This document shows positions 36,255 to 45,753 of a DNA stretch of 64,000 nucleotides, piece after piece (positions within the stretch are counted from its first letter, which is position 1; every line of letters begins with the position of its first letter). The stretch is taken from assembly GCF_014397255.1 (NCBI RefSeq), contig NZ_CP060724.1, forward strand, positions 1,302,001 to 1,366,000, written 5' to 3'. Position numbers and translations under genes: made by a program. Below the pieces are notes generated by a model, which worked only from the letters and a program-made list of their open reading frames with translations, did no database searches and had not been told where the DNA came from. This DNA comes from Weissella diestrammenae. Its GTDB lineage: Bacteria; Bacillota; Bacilli; Lactobacillales; Lactobacillaceae.

Positions 36255-37340
36255 ATGGTCAAGCGTTACCTGATTTTACAGGATAAAACGATTTTTGAAG
36301 GGGAGGCCTTCGGCGCACCAGCGACAACCTTTGGAGAAATTGTATTTAATACCTCGATGACAGGGTATCAAGAAATTATCACAAATCCGATTTACCATAA
36401 TCAAATTGTGATGTTTACAACGCCGACAATCGGTGCGGCAGGTATTAATCATCGCGCTGATGAAGGTGTTGTTCCAACCATTAAAGGTGTTGTGGCACGA
36501 GAAATAGCCGATGTGTCAACGAATCGCTTACAGCAAATGAGTCTCGATTCTTTTTTGCAACGGCATAATATACCTGGTATTTCTCGGATTGATACCCGTG
36601 CGTTAGCGCGACATTTGAGGCAAACTGGCACGCAAAAAGCCAGTATTGTTGATGTACCAGATGAACATGCTTTTGATCAATTAAATGCGATGGTGCTGAC
36701 GACAAAACAGGTCTCACAAGTTTCAACGCCCAAACCATATGCTAATCCAGGCCGTGGGGCTAATGTTGTTATTTTGGATTTCGGCTTGAAGAATGGTATT
36801 CTAAGAAATTTACGTGATTTTGATGCAAATGTGACCGTTTTGCCATATAACACCACACTTGAACAAGTAGTTAATTTAGATCCAGATGGGGTCGTATTGT
36901 CATCTGGGCCAGGTGACCCGCGTCAAATGTCTCCTGACTTATTTAAATTAATTCAAGCCGTGCAAGCTGAAATTCCCTTACTGGGGATTGGGTTTGGACA
37001 TGAGCTATTTGCTCTGGCGAATGGGGCAAAACTAATTCCTTTGAATTTTGAACATCATGGGATGAATCATCCCATTCGGGAGCAAATTACGGGTAAAATC
37101 CTATTTGCCAATCAAGGTGCTGGCTATGCAATTGATCGAGATAATTTGGCGGGTGCATCTTTAATGGTAACGCATGTGGATTTGATGGATAATTCTATTC
37201 AGGGGTTACGCCATCGGGATTTTCCTGCCTTTGGGGTTCAATTTTTCCCGGATGCTGCGCCTGGTCCGTACGAAGCGACTGATATTTTTGCTGAATTTAT
37301 GGAAATGGTTTCAGCGCGTAAAGGAGGCACATTTGCATGA
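36255..37340 (+). CDS. Carbamoyl-phosphate synthase small subunit homologue lacking the catalytic triad
   Basis: A 361-residue protein collinear with CarA: N-terminal domain (YLILQDKTIFEGEAFG, VVFNTSMTGYQE-like, GISRIDTRALARHLR) and class I glutaminase domain with LSSGPGDPR. The nucleophile motif GICLGHQ is GIGFGHE here (Gly246 for Cys), the active-site His region HPEASPGP is FPDAAPGP (Phe331 for His, Asp333 for Glu), and SQNHGY is NQGAGY. Glutamine hydrolysis should be impossible. The frame is intact and starts after GGAAAGGAG, so this is not simple decay. Its end overlaps the large-subunit homologue by four bases. Confidence 0.85.
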   Translation: MVKRYLILQDKTIFEGEAFGAPATTFGEIVFNTSMTGYQEIITNPIYHNQIVMFTTPTIGAAGINHRADEGVVPTIKGVVAREIADVSTNRLQQMSLDSFLQRHNIPGISRIDTRALARHLRQTGTQKASIVDVPDEHAFDQLNAMVLTTKQVSQVSTPKPYANPGRGANVVILDFGLKNGILRNLRDFDANVTVLPYNTTLEQVVNLDPDGVVLSSGPGDPRQMSPDLFKLIQAVQAEIPLLGIGFGHELFALANGAKLIPLNFEHHGMNHPIREQITGKILFANQGAGYAIDRDNLAGASLMVTHVDLMDNSIQGLRHRDFPAFGVQFFPDAAPGPYEATDIFAEFMEMVSARKGGTFA

Positions 37341-39808
37341 GTGAACGCATATTAATTATTGGCGGATCAGCAAATGACTTTGGTCGTGAAACTGAAAGCG
37401 ATACCGCGGGTTATCAAATGGTATCGATGTTGCGAAAACGTGGCCATGATGTGTTCTTAGTTGATGACAATCCATATAATTTCACAATTGAACGGACAGA
37501 TATTACGCCGATTCTGACCGCTTTAACCTTGCCTAATTTGTTAAACATCATTCAAGAATATGCGATTACGAGCATTATGGCCTCAATTGGCGGACTAACA
37601 GCCATTCGATTGAGTCATGAAATTTTAGTTGCTTTAGGTAGTGACGCACCAAAAATTTTGGGCTTATCTGTTCCAGTGATTGAAGCAGCTCAAAATACAA
37701 AAGTATTAAAAGAACGGTTGGTTCAGATTGGCGAAGAGGGTGTTCGCACAAGATTGGTTGCTAGCGTGTCGGAAGCATTTGATGCGGTTCGTGATTTTAA
37801 TTTTCCAGTGGTTGTGCGACCGGTTGCCCCGAGTGGCGAAACATTACGGTTGCATGCTGATGATGCAGAGGAATTGGAAGAAACCGTTCAAACGGCATTA
37901 GAGCGGTCATTAACACATCAAGTTAATATTGATCAAGGAATTGGTGGCTATCGTGAAATTACGATTGTCGCAATGCGGGATATTAAAGATAATGCATTGA
38001 TGATTGGTGGCGTTGAGGATATGGACCCAGTTGGTATCCATACGGCAGATTCAATTGCCGTGACCCCTTTGCAAACGTTACCTGATCCAATCGTCCAAAA
38101 ACTGCGTCATTCAGCTTTTCAGGTTATGCGCGGCTTTAAAATGATTGGGTTGGCTGAAATTCGTTTTGCGGTCAATCCAGAAACTGAAACTTATGTTGTG
38201 ACGCGTGTGACACCGTACTTTGACCGACAAGCGGCATTAATCATGGTATCCACCGGTTATCCTCTGGTACCAGTGATGACTGGTCTGTTACTTGGTGAGA
38301 CGTTTGATTCAGTTGATGTACCTCAGATTTATGCCCAAAATACGGCGTTACTAGAACCGGTGATGGATCACGTGGTGATGCGCTTCCCTGTATTTAGTTT
38401 TGGGGAATTAGAAGCTGATTGGATTGTAACGGATCATCGTTTGGATACAATTCAAAAATCAGTGGGCGCAACAATTGGTGTCGGTCGTAGCGTTGAAGAA
38501 GCTTTGGAAAAAGCGATTCGAGCAGCTCATTTTAATAACCGGAATTTTTCACCAACAGTGATGAATTCACTGTCAGATGATGCATTGGTTGAACAAATTA
38601 TTCATCCCCGCGATAATCGTATTCTTGTTCTAATTGAAGCGCTACGGCGAGGGTATACTGTCGATGAATTGGCTGAAGTGACAAAAATTGATCCATTTTA
38701 TTTTTATAAACTACGTCGAATTATGCAAATAGAAACAAATGTCGTTGCTAATCCTTGGAATGAAGAAGCATTAAAAGATGCAAAATATTATGGGTTAAGT
38801 GATGGTTTAATTGCTAAATTATGGCACGATAAGTACGAGAATGTTCGTCGGTATCGATGGGATAAAAATATTTTACCTACGTTTAAAGCGTTTGACCCAT
38901 CGGCAGGTGAATTTGAGGAAGCAACTTCGCATTACTATAGTACTTTTGAAACTGAAAATGAGAGTCATCGTTTGAGTGACGAATCAGCACTTGTGATTGG
39001 AACAGGCGCTTTTCGATTAGGAGATGGGGCAGCAGCTTCATATGCTATGGCCTCGGTCGCTTCTGAATTACGAACGTTGGGGATCAAAACTATTGCGATG
39101 AATAATAATCCGCACGACTTATTATTCATTCCGCAAATTGCAGATAAACATTATTATGAACCACTTGAATTATCAGATGTTATGAGCATTCTAGAAATTG
39201 AACAGCCCAAGTATGTCTTTATTCCAGGTAATCGCATTAAATTAATTGCGAAATTACGTGAAATGGGTGTCATTGTTAATGTGATTGCTAAGGAGAAATA
39301 TTTACCAAGTAGTTTATCTGAAAATTATGAACAAACTGTCATTAACTATTTTTGGGATGGCGATCAATTACATCCAATCGCACTTGCACATCAAGATAAC
39401 GGTGGGATTGTAATTGATCAGCAAGTGTTAACGGAATCATTGTATGAATCATTGCCAAAGCCAACGTTGAATATCTCCAGAGCTGGCATGTATCAATTAG
39501 TGGTTGATCGTTGGCCAATTGATGATGCCATCTCAGCCGATGATATTCGACCAATGCCGTTCACACATATTGCCTTTTTGAGTAAAATCACGGGCATTAA
39601 CTGGATTAGACTCGTTGTACGCTATTTAACTGAGCGTCAAACTGAGTCAGATCAGTTCTTAGTGACACATTGGCGAACGGTGCCTTGGCGAATTAATGCG
39701 GCACGTTTGACTTATTTTGATCCTGATTATGATGAGCATTTACACGTTAATGCGTTAATTGATAATGGTCGCTTTGCGATGGGGGCGACTTTTGAACGGA
39801 TTAACTAG
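37337..39808 (+). CDS. Shortened, active-site-degraded carbamoyl-phosphate synthase large subunit homologue
   Basis: An 823-residue protein aligned with CarB over its first ATP-grasp half, the oligomerisation region (TKIDPFYFYKLRRIMQIE) and part of the second pre-ATP-grasp domain. Usual CarB length is about 1060. The phosphate loop RPSFTMGGSGGG is RPVAPSGETL (161-170), and the metal-binding IEMNPRVSR is VTRVTPYFDR (288-297). The second ATP-grasp domain is missing and replaced by about 120 residues of unrecognised sequence. MGGQTAL appears as IGGLTAI, and the second copy is lost. It cannot be a standard synthase. Open frame, ATGA overlap with the carA-like gene and AAAGGAGG upstream show it is maintained. 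Confidence 0.85.
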   Translation: MSERILIIGGSANDFGRETESDTAGYQMVSMLRKRGHDVFLVDDNPYNFTIERTDITPILTALTLPNLLNIIQEYAITSIMASIGGLTAIRLSHEILVALGSDAPKILGLSVPVIEAAQNTKVLKERLVQIGEEGVRTRLVASVSEAFDAVRDFNFPVVVRPVAPSGETLRLHADDAEELEETVQTALERSLTHQVNIDQGIGGYREITIVAMRDIKDNALMIGGVEDMDPVGIHTADSIAVTPLQTLPDPIVQKLRHSAFQVMRGFKMIGLAEIRFAVNPETETYVVTRVTPYFDRQAALIMVSTGYPLVPVMTGLLLGETFDSVDVPQIYAQNTALLEPVMDHVVMRFPVFSFGELEADWIVTDHRLDTIQKSVGATIGVGRSVEEALEKAIRAAHFNNRNFSPTVMNSLSDDALVEQIIHPRDNRILVLIEALRRGYTVDELAEVTKIDPFYFYKLRRIMQIETNVVANPWNEEALKDAKYYGLSDGLIAKLWHDKYENVRRYRWDKNILPTFKAFDPSAGEFEEATSHYYSTFETENESHRLSDESALVIGTGAFRLGDGAAASYAMASVASELRTLGIKTIAMNNNPHDLLFIPQIADKHYYEPLELSDVMSILEIEQPKYVFIPGNRIKLIAKLREMGVIVNVIAKEKYLPSSLSENYEQTVINYFWDGDQLHPIALAHQDNGGIVIDQQVLTESLYESLPKPTLNISRAGMYQLVVDRWPIDDAISADDIRPMPFTHIAFLSKITGINWIRLVVRYLTERQTESDQFLVTHWRTVPWRINAARLTYFDPDYDEHLHVNALIDNGRFAMGATFERIN

Positions 39809-39882
39809 TTCGGAAAAAGTTTTTTGGTTAGATTTGTGATAAAATAATTAGAATAAAATGCGTATAGGGAGATTGTGAATTC

Positions 39883-40943
39883 ATGAAAAAAATTTGGGCA
39901 TTAATTGCCGTTGTTGTAGTAGCCGGGGGTTAGTAGTTTTTGGCCTTTCAGGCGGTAAAAATGTGGCAACAACGGATGCAGGTTCTGTATCAGAAAAGAG
40001 CTTATATTCAGCCTTGAAAGCAACACCAGAAGGTAAACAAACGTTTGCTAATTTAGTCATTAAAAAGGTCTTGTCAAAAGATTATGCTGATAAAGTTGAC
40101 CAAAAAGAAATTGATAAACAATATAATAAAGCCAAAAAACAATATGGCGAATCTTTTGAATCAACTTTGTCTCAAAGTGGCATGACAACAGCAACGTACA
40201 AGGATAATTTGTACTTGTCAGCGCTTGAAAAAGTAGCCTATAAAGCTAATCAAAAATTTACTGAGGCTCAATTAAAGAAAGCATATAAGGACTACACACC
40301 GAATGTTTCAATTTCAGTGATTAAAACGGCATCTGAAGACGATGCGAAGGCTGTAATTAATGATTTAAATGATGGTAAGAATTTCGCAGATGAAGCCAAA
40401 GCTAAGTCGACGGATGAAACAACTAAAACTAATGGTGGAAAGATGGCTGCGTTTGATTCAACGGCTAGCGCCACGACAGTTAGTGCTGATGTGATGAAAG
40501 CTGCTTTTGCCTTGAAGAAAGGTGAATATACTAAGACTCCAGTTAAGGTTGCTGGAACGACTGATGCCACGACTGGTACAGCTACATCTGATGCTTACTA
40601 CGTCATCAAGATGAATTCACGTACGGCCAAGAAGTCATACAAGCAATTAAAGAGCAAGATGAAGGATATCTTGGTAGATAAGAAGTTAGCCACAGATACG
40701 AGTGCAATGACTGCGTTTGTTGGTGAACAATTAAACAAAGCTAAGGTTAATATTACCGACAAGGATCTCAAGTCAGCTCTTGTGACATATACTGAAGCTG
40801 CTAACTCGGCTTCACAAGCCAAGTCTTCATCAGCTACAAAGAAAACATCAAGTCAGTCTGATTCTAAGAAAGCATCAACTGCTAAGACAAGTACAAGTAG
40901 CTCATCAGGCTCATCAAGTTCATCAAGTTCATCAAGTAAGTAA
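39883..40943 (+). pseudogene. prsA: PrsA-like peptidylprolyl isomerase, N-terminus frameshifted
   Basis: From ATG 39883 (AGGGAGA upstream) the frame reads MKKIWALIAVVVVAGG and hits TAG at 39931. Adding one G to the five-G run 39925-39929 continues with LVVFGLSGGKNVATTDAGS, giving a complete signal anchor and the PrsA body. A SurA-like N-domain, a parvulin region (VSISVIKTASEDDAKAVI, NGGKMAAFD, YYVIKM) and a Ser-rich tail follow. No lipobox Cys is visible, so it would be membrane-anchored rather than a lipoprotein. PrsA folds secreted proteins outside the membrane. The break is probably a miscalled homopolymer. Confidence 0.85.
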
Positions 40944-40951
40944 CGTGTGAT

Positions 40952-40979
40952 AAGCAAGGTCGCTTAGCCTTGCTTTTTA
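40952..40979 (+). terminator. Rho-independent terminator after prsA
   Basis: AAGCAAGG-tcgcttag-CCTTGCTT followed by TTT. Confidence 0.85.
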
Positions 40980-41026
40980 TATGGTGTTTTTAACTCAATA
41001 AATTATCAATATTGTGAGGCATGGCA

Positions 41027-41920
41027 ATGGAAGCAAATGCATTGACGCATCAAAAGATGCGCGCCATAGATTTCTTGATTTTTATTATTGGTACGGCATT
41101 ATATGCATGGGGATTAGTGAATATTAATATTCCTAATCATTTGGCTGAAGGTGGTATCACGGGTGTTACATTGATTACCCGTGCGTTATTTGGTATTAAC
41201 CCTGCATATATGAATATTATTTTGAATGTGCCATTAGTGCTAGCAGGTTTTAAAATGTTAGCCCGACGTGATATTGTTTATATGTTTTTTGGAATTGCTT
41301 CATTGTCCTTTTGGCTGTGGTTATGGCAACGTATGCCAGTACAATTTGATTTGAACCATGATATGTTGATTTCCGCATTGCTGGCTGGTGCCTTTTCGGG
41401 GATAGGATCAGGTCTTGTTTATCGATTTGGTGGTACAACAGGTGGGACTGATATTATTGCTCGTATTTTTGAACAGCGATGGCAAGTACCAATGGGACGA
41501 ACGATGTTTATTTTAGATGCAGTGGTGTTGACTGCTTCGCTGGTATATATTAATGTGCCAGAAATGGTGTACACATTAATTGCGTCGTTTGTCTTTGCAA
41601 GAATTGTTAATTTGACGCAACAAGGTGGGTATTCAGCACGTGCATTTATGATTTTTACCACGCATGATGCGGAAATCTCGCAGGCTATTATGAATGAACT
41701 AGAACGAGGTACAACGTTACTTCATGCTGAAGGCGGGTATTCACACGAATTTCGACGTGTGTTATATACGGTTGTTGATCCAACTGAGGTTCAAAAAGTA
41801 CGTGCGATTGTATCTGAGATTGATCCACGAGCATTTGTAACGATGGTGGAAACAACCGAAACGTTAGGCGAAGGATTCTCGTTTATGCGACGTAAGAAGC
41901 GATTATTTGGCTTAAAGTAA
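41027..41920 (+). CDS. YitT family membrane protein (DUF161/DUF2179)
   Basis: A 297-residue protein with five or six helices followed by a cytoplasmic DUF2179 domain (ARAFMIFTTHDAEISQAI, TTLLHAEGGYSHE, DPRAFVTMVETTETLGEGF). GGTTGGTDIIARI after helix 4 is the family signature. GAGG lies seven bases before the ATG at 41027 and only one before that at 41021, so the later start is chosen. Function unknown; the soluble domain is GlnB-like in shape and may sense a ligand. Confidence 0.88.
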   Translation: MEANALTHQKMRAIDFLIFIIGTALYAWGLVNINIPNHLAEGGITGVTLITRALFGINPAYMNIILNVPLVLAGFKMLARRDIVYMFFGIASLSFWLWLWQRMPVQFDLNHDMLISALLAGAFSGIGSGLVYRFGGTTGGTDIIARIFEQRWQVPMGRTMFILDAVVLTASLVYINVPEMVYTLIASFVFARIVNLTQQGGYSARAFMIFTTHDAEISQAIMNELERGTTLLHAEGGYSHEFRRVLYTVVDPTEVQKVRAIVSEIDPRAFVTMVETTETLGEGFSFMRRKKRLFGLK

Positions 41921-41923
41921 AAA

Positions 41924-41968
41924 AATAAACCCCTTAAGTTGGTATAAGTCCAACTTAAGGGGTTTATT
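41924..41968. terminator. Bidirectional terminator between yitT-like and tetR genes
   Basis: AATAAACCCCTTAAGTTGG pairs with its complement at 41950-41968 around a seven-base loop. Confidence 0.9.
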
Positions 41969-41991
41969 GCAACCGATGGCATGTCGGTTTT

Positions 41992-42543
41992 TTATAGAAA
42001 TTCACCTTGTGCGTCAGTCATTTCTTTGGCGATAGTCGCTAATGATGTGATTGAATCTTGCATACCAGTTGAAATCCAACGAATTGCAATGGCTAGCATA
42101 CCAGAAGCTGTGAAATCTGAAACGTAGTCTACAGCTGCCGCATTTGTGGCTTGTTCACGTAGAATATCTGAATACAGACGATGCAAAATATCACGCAATG
42201 GTGGATAGAATTGTTCACGCAAACCAGCATTTAAAAGCACAGCAATAGCCATTGCATTGGCTTGAATAAATTCAAAGAAAGCTTCGGCTACTTTTTTTGA
42301 GTCGTTTGGTAAATGTTGCGCCTCGTTTGCAAAATCAGTAGTTAATTGATTAACAATGGCGCTAATTACAGCTTCTTTGGTTCCAAAGTGACGGTAGAAA
42401 GCCATCCGTGACACGCCTGCCTTGCGTGTAATCTCGGTCACAGCAAGTTGGTCATAAGATTGACTTTGTAAGAGTGTTAGCGTTGCTTCAATTATTTGAT
42501 CATCCGTTTGCTGACGGATGCTTTCAGTTAACATATTTTTCAT
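41992..42543 (-). CDS. TetR/AcrR family transcriptional regulator
   Basis: A 183-residue regulator from the ATG at 42543. The N-terminal helix-turn-helix is complete: IIEATLTLLQSQSYDQLAVTEITRKAGVSRMAFYRHFGTKE (residues 16-56, recognition helix SRMAFYRHF). The C-terminal ligand domain is unremarkable (TetR_C-like). TATACT lies six bases upstream of the ATG with no ribosome site, so the transcript may be leaderless. Possible target: itself or the yitT-like neighbour. The in-frame ATG at 42585 is less likely. Confidence 0.85.
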   Translation of the reverse strand: MKNMLTESIRQQTDDQIIEATLTLLQSQSYDQLAVTEITRKAGVSRMAFYRHFGTKEAVISAIVNQLTTDFANEAQHLPNDSKKVAEAFFEFIQANAMAIAVLLNAGLREQFYPPLRDILHRLYSDILREQATNAAAVDYVSDFTASGMLAIAIRWISTGMQDSITSLATIAKEMTDAQGEFL

Positions 42544-42658
42544 ACTACGAGTATACAAAGAAATGAGTGCTCTGTTCCAGTTCACGAGTGTAACACCATA
42601 ATTGCTTATGACTCTTTAGAAATCTGTAGTTGCCTTAAGAAATTATTAATGTTCAAAG

Positions 42659-43705
42659 CTAGTTAATTAAATGCCGTTGTTGCGCGTAGTTATAGAGTTC
42701 TGGGCTTAAAATGTAGGGAACTTGAGTTAAGTCGCTTGCTTGCTTGGCACCAACCATGGCATAAAGTTGTCGTAATTGATCTTGCCAGAGTGTAACCTCT
42801 GCAATCAAGGCGTCAACGTCTTTTGACAATAAAGTATGCAGAAAGTGACCAGCGACGCCGACTGCTTTGGCACCTAAAACTTGTGCTTTTAAAATATCCA
42901 AAGGTGTTTGAATGCCGCCGGTTGCGATGATTGATGCATGTGCATACCGTGCTTCCAGCAATGATTCAGCGGTTGTCTGTCCCCAGTCATAAAGAAATTG
43001 GTAAGGTTGCTCGACCGATAGTGATCGATTACGACGATCTTCAATTTTTGCGAAATTTGTACCTGATCGGCCACCAAGATTAATATATTTAGCACCAATT
43101 TGTTCAAGTTGTTGAATTGTTGTTTGATCCATACCAAAGCCAACCTCTTTAATAATGACTGGGACAGCACTGGTTGTGATAATTTCACCTAATGATTCCA
43201 ACCAGATGAAATTTTGATCACCCTCTGGCATGACAATTTCTTGTGTGACGTTTACATGAACTTCAAGTGCATTGGCGCCGATCATATCGACAACACGTTG
43301 GGCTTCGTATGCTGTGTGTCCAGCGCCTAAATTAGCGATAATAAAGCCATCTGGATTGATTTTTCTAACGTTTTCAAAAGTGGCAATAGTATCAAATTCT
43401 TTTAATGCGATACTTTGTGAACCAACCGCCATGGCAATGTTGGTTTCTTTGGCAACTTGTGACAATTGTTCATTGATTAATCCCGTTTTTTGACTGCCAC
43501 CAGTCATGGCTTCAATGTAAAACGGCGAACTAAGCGGAAAATTATTGTCATCAACTGTGAGTGACACTTGATTGAGTGCAGTTTCAGGTAGTGAACGATG
43601 GATTAAACGAACTTGATTAAGCGATGAAATTGCGGGTTCTTTTCGATATTCTGCCTCAGCGACGGCCAAATGTTCGTCTTTTCGATGAGCATGTGCTGAT
43701 TCCAT
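42659..43705 (-). CDS. fni: Type 2 isopentenyl-diphosphate delta-isomerase
   Basis: A 348-residue FMN- and NADPH-dependent isomerase that interconverts IPP and DMAPP. HRKDEHLAVAE at the N-terminus, SPFYIEAMTGG, AMAVGSQ, VHVNVTQE, IIKEVGFGM, YINLGGRSGTNF and IATGGIQTPLD are all conserved, including the HVN/QE active-site pair. It is the last gene of the mevalonate cluster, directly after mvaK2 with one base between them. Confidence 0.95.
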   Translation of the reverse strand: MESAHAHRKDEHLAVAEAEYRKEPAISSLNQVRLIHRSLPETALNQVSLTVDDNNFPLSSPFYIEAMTGGSQKTGLINEQLSQVAKETNIAMAVGSQSIALKEFDTIATFENVRKINPDGFIIANLGAGHTAYEAQRVVDMIGANALEVHVNVTQEIVMPEGDQNFIWLESLGEIITTSAVPVIIKEVGFGMDQTTIQQLEQIGAKYINLGGRSGTNFAKIEDRRNRSLSVEQPYQFLYDWGQTTAESLLEARYAHASIIATGGIQTPLDILKAQVLGAKAVGVAGHFLHTLLSKDVDALIAEVTLWQDQLRQLYAMVGAKQASDLTQVPYILSPELYNYAQQRHLIN

Positions 43706-43706
43706 A

Positions 43707-44765
43707 TTAAACCTCTTTTTCTGTATAAATTGATAATGGTAATGGCATAATATGATGTGCCTGCCAAGCTTTTTGTAGGGCCGATAATTGCCATGCTGTT
43801 TGAACGATTGCTAAACCGTTATCTCCGTTACCTGCGCCAGAAATTTTACTGGGGACATGTATTCGGTCAGCACTGTGCATGAGTTGTACCAGTTTTGGCG
43901 TTTGATAGGGGATATGTCGAGCTTGTGTATAAGTTGATAACAGCTGCCGGTTATCAATCAATGCCTGTGCCATTTGGGACCAATTGGTGGTATTAATTGC
44001 CGCAACTAGCTGCTTCACAATTCGAGCTGACGCGGTTTGAAACGTCGACTCAGTCTCGTCTTGTGTCGTAATTTGGTTCAATTGGATCTGTGTATTCGCA
44101 GGCTTTTGCGTCCAACCAATGGTTATGTGCCAATCAGTTGGCCAAATTAATGGCTGAATAACTAGGCAAGGCCATTGTTCTGTAATGATTGATGCGATTG
44201 ATTGTGTTTGAAGTTGTGTTGTCAACCAGACATGATCGAACTTTTGGTAATATATGAGGCCTGAAAATGCTGCTGCAGCCAAATCCCCCATCGACCCATT
44301 GACAAAATTAGGTAGACTGTGCAGCACAATAGCCGCTAATTTATAAATCGTTAGTGGCGAATGTGGCATTTGATGTAAGATGAAAAGAGATTTAATAATC
44401 CCAATGACAGTCGCACCAGATGACCCGAGACCAATTTTTTGGTCATGAATCGTTAGATCACTAGAAATATTTAATTTGAATGGCTGAATTGATTGCTGAC
44501 AGTTCATCATGAATTGCGCAAAAACAGATAAACTCTGTTGAATGAGTCGCCAATCGTCATTAGGTAATAAGTTAAATAATTCATCTGGTTGATATTGCCT
44601 GTATCCAAGTAAATCACTGGTCACAACAATTAACGGCTCAGTATTCAGTTGTGCATCAAATGTGATAAATCGATTGACTGCAAAAACAATACTGGGTTGA
44701 CCAGGATCAGTATTTGCGTACTCACCGGCTAAAAATAATTTACCCGGGATTTTAATTACTGTCAT
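43707..44765 (-). CDS. mvaK2: Phosphomevalonate kinase
   Basis: A 352-residue GHMP kinase that phosphorylates phosphomevalonate. IKIPGKLFLAGEYA is the family start, KIGLGSSGATVIGIIKSL the ATP loop and ISGAGNGDNGLAI the third motif. Its ATG overlaps the mvaD stop (ATGA), and it ends one base before fni. The DDSS-like acidic residues between the motifs fit the MvaK2 rather than the MvaK1 pattern. Confidence 0.94.
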   Translation of the reverse strand: MTVIKIPGKLFLAGEYANTDPGQPSIVFAVNRFITFDAQLNTEPLIVVTSDLLGYRQYQPDELFNLLPNDDWRLIQQSLSVFAQFMMNCQQSIQPFKLNISSDLTIHDQKIGLGSSGATVIGIIKSLFILHQMPHSPLTIYKLAAIVLHSLPNFVNGSMGDLAAAAFSGLIYYQKFDHVWLTTQLQTQSIASIITEQWPCLVIQPLIWPTDWHITIGWTQKPANTQIQLNQITTQDETESTFQTASARIVKQLVAAINTTNWSQMAQALIDNRQLLSTYTQARHIPYQTPKLVQLMHSADRIHVPSKISGAGNGDNGLAIVQTAWQLSALQKAWQAHHIMPLPLSIYTEKEV

Positions 44766-45751
44766 GACAAATGATTTCCTTGTTGAATGGTGATACCAGG
44801 CCCTGGCGTAGCAATTTGATATTGAATGTCGGGTACCGAAGAACGGAGTGCATGAATAATTGTTTCCGTATCTTTAGGATCTGAAATAATTTTAACATTG
44901 GGACCAGCGTCCATTGTTGAAAATGCAAGTATGCCTTCTCGACGCAATTTTTGGACAGTATTAATAATCGTCCAAGACCGATCAGTCAGGTAATTGAAGG
45001 CTGGATTTGCCATCATATTTTGGGCATGCATTTCTAATGCATTTCTTTCAGCCATGTGCCCTAGCATTTCTAAGTCGTGATTTTGAATAGCCTGTTGCAT
45101 GGGCTGCACCATTGCATTTGTGCGTTTAACCCATGCTGGATAGTCTGGTGAAAATTGCATGGCATTTTGCATACCACTTCGCGAGTTAATTTTTTTTGGT
45201 TGATCAGAAATGACGACTGTAATTAACTGAATTGGCCAATCAATTATTTGCTGAATTGGTTCAGCGACTGAAGATTGATCATCATTTCCACGCTGCCACT
45301 GGACGAAACCGCCAAAAATTGATCGACTAGCAGAACCAGATCCTCGTCGCGCTAAACGAGATAGGTCGGTTAAATCGGTTGAAATACCAGCTGCAGCTGA
45401 TGCTGCACCAGCTAGTGCTGCAAAAGCCGAAGCAGAGGAGGCCAATCCAGCTGCTGTTGGGACATGGTTATTAGAACGAACTACTGCAAAATCGGTGATA
45501 TTAGCTTGTTGTCGAACTAAATTGAGAAAGGTAACGACTTTTTGACCTGCTGCGCCGGTTATTTGGTCATCATTGATATAGATGTCATCAGATGTCAGTG
45601 ATGCATCGAAATTGACAGCAGTTTCAGTATAAAATTCATCTAATGTGAGACTAATTGAAGTGGTTGTGGGGATGATTAATTGCGAATCGGCTTTGCCCCA
45701 GTACTTGAGGAGGGCAATATTTGTGTGCGCCTTTGCTGTATATGTCGTCAT
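44762..45751 (-). CDS. mvaD: Diphosphomevalonate decarboxylase
   Basis: A 329-residue GHMP enzyme making isopentenyl diphosphate. TAKAHTNIALLKYWGK at the N-terminus and PTTTSISLTL identify MvaD; PTAAGLASSASAFAALA is the phosphate loop and FSTMDAGPNVK the third motif, with the catalytic Asp in SGSASRSIFGGF context. AGGAGTAATT precedes ATG 45751, so the longer frame to 45787 is rejected. Confidence 0.95.
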   Translation of the reverse strand: MTTYTAKAHTNIALLKYWGKADSQLIIPTTTSISLTLDEFYTETAVNFDASLTSDDIYINDDQITGAAGQKVVTFLNLVRQQANITDFAVVRSNNHVPTAAGLASSASAFAALAGAASAAAGISTDLTDLSRLARRGSGSASRSIFGGFVQWQRGNDDQSSVAEPIQQIIDWPIQLITVVISDQPKKINSRSGMQNAMQFSPDYPAWVKRTNAMVQPMQQAIQNHDLEMLGHMAERNALEMHAQNMMANPAFNYLTDRSWTIINTVQKLRREGILAFSTMDAGPNVKIISDPKDTETIIHALRSSVPDIQYQIATPGPGITIQQGNHLS

Positions 45752-45753
45752 AA

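Noticed and set aside
36255-39808. Ordinary carbamoyl-phosphate synthase carAB
   Set aside because: Catalytic Cys/His/Glu of the glutaminase and the ATP and metal motifs of the large subunit are absent, and the second ATP-grasp domain is missing.
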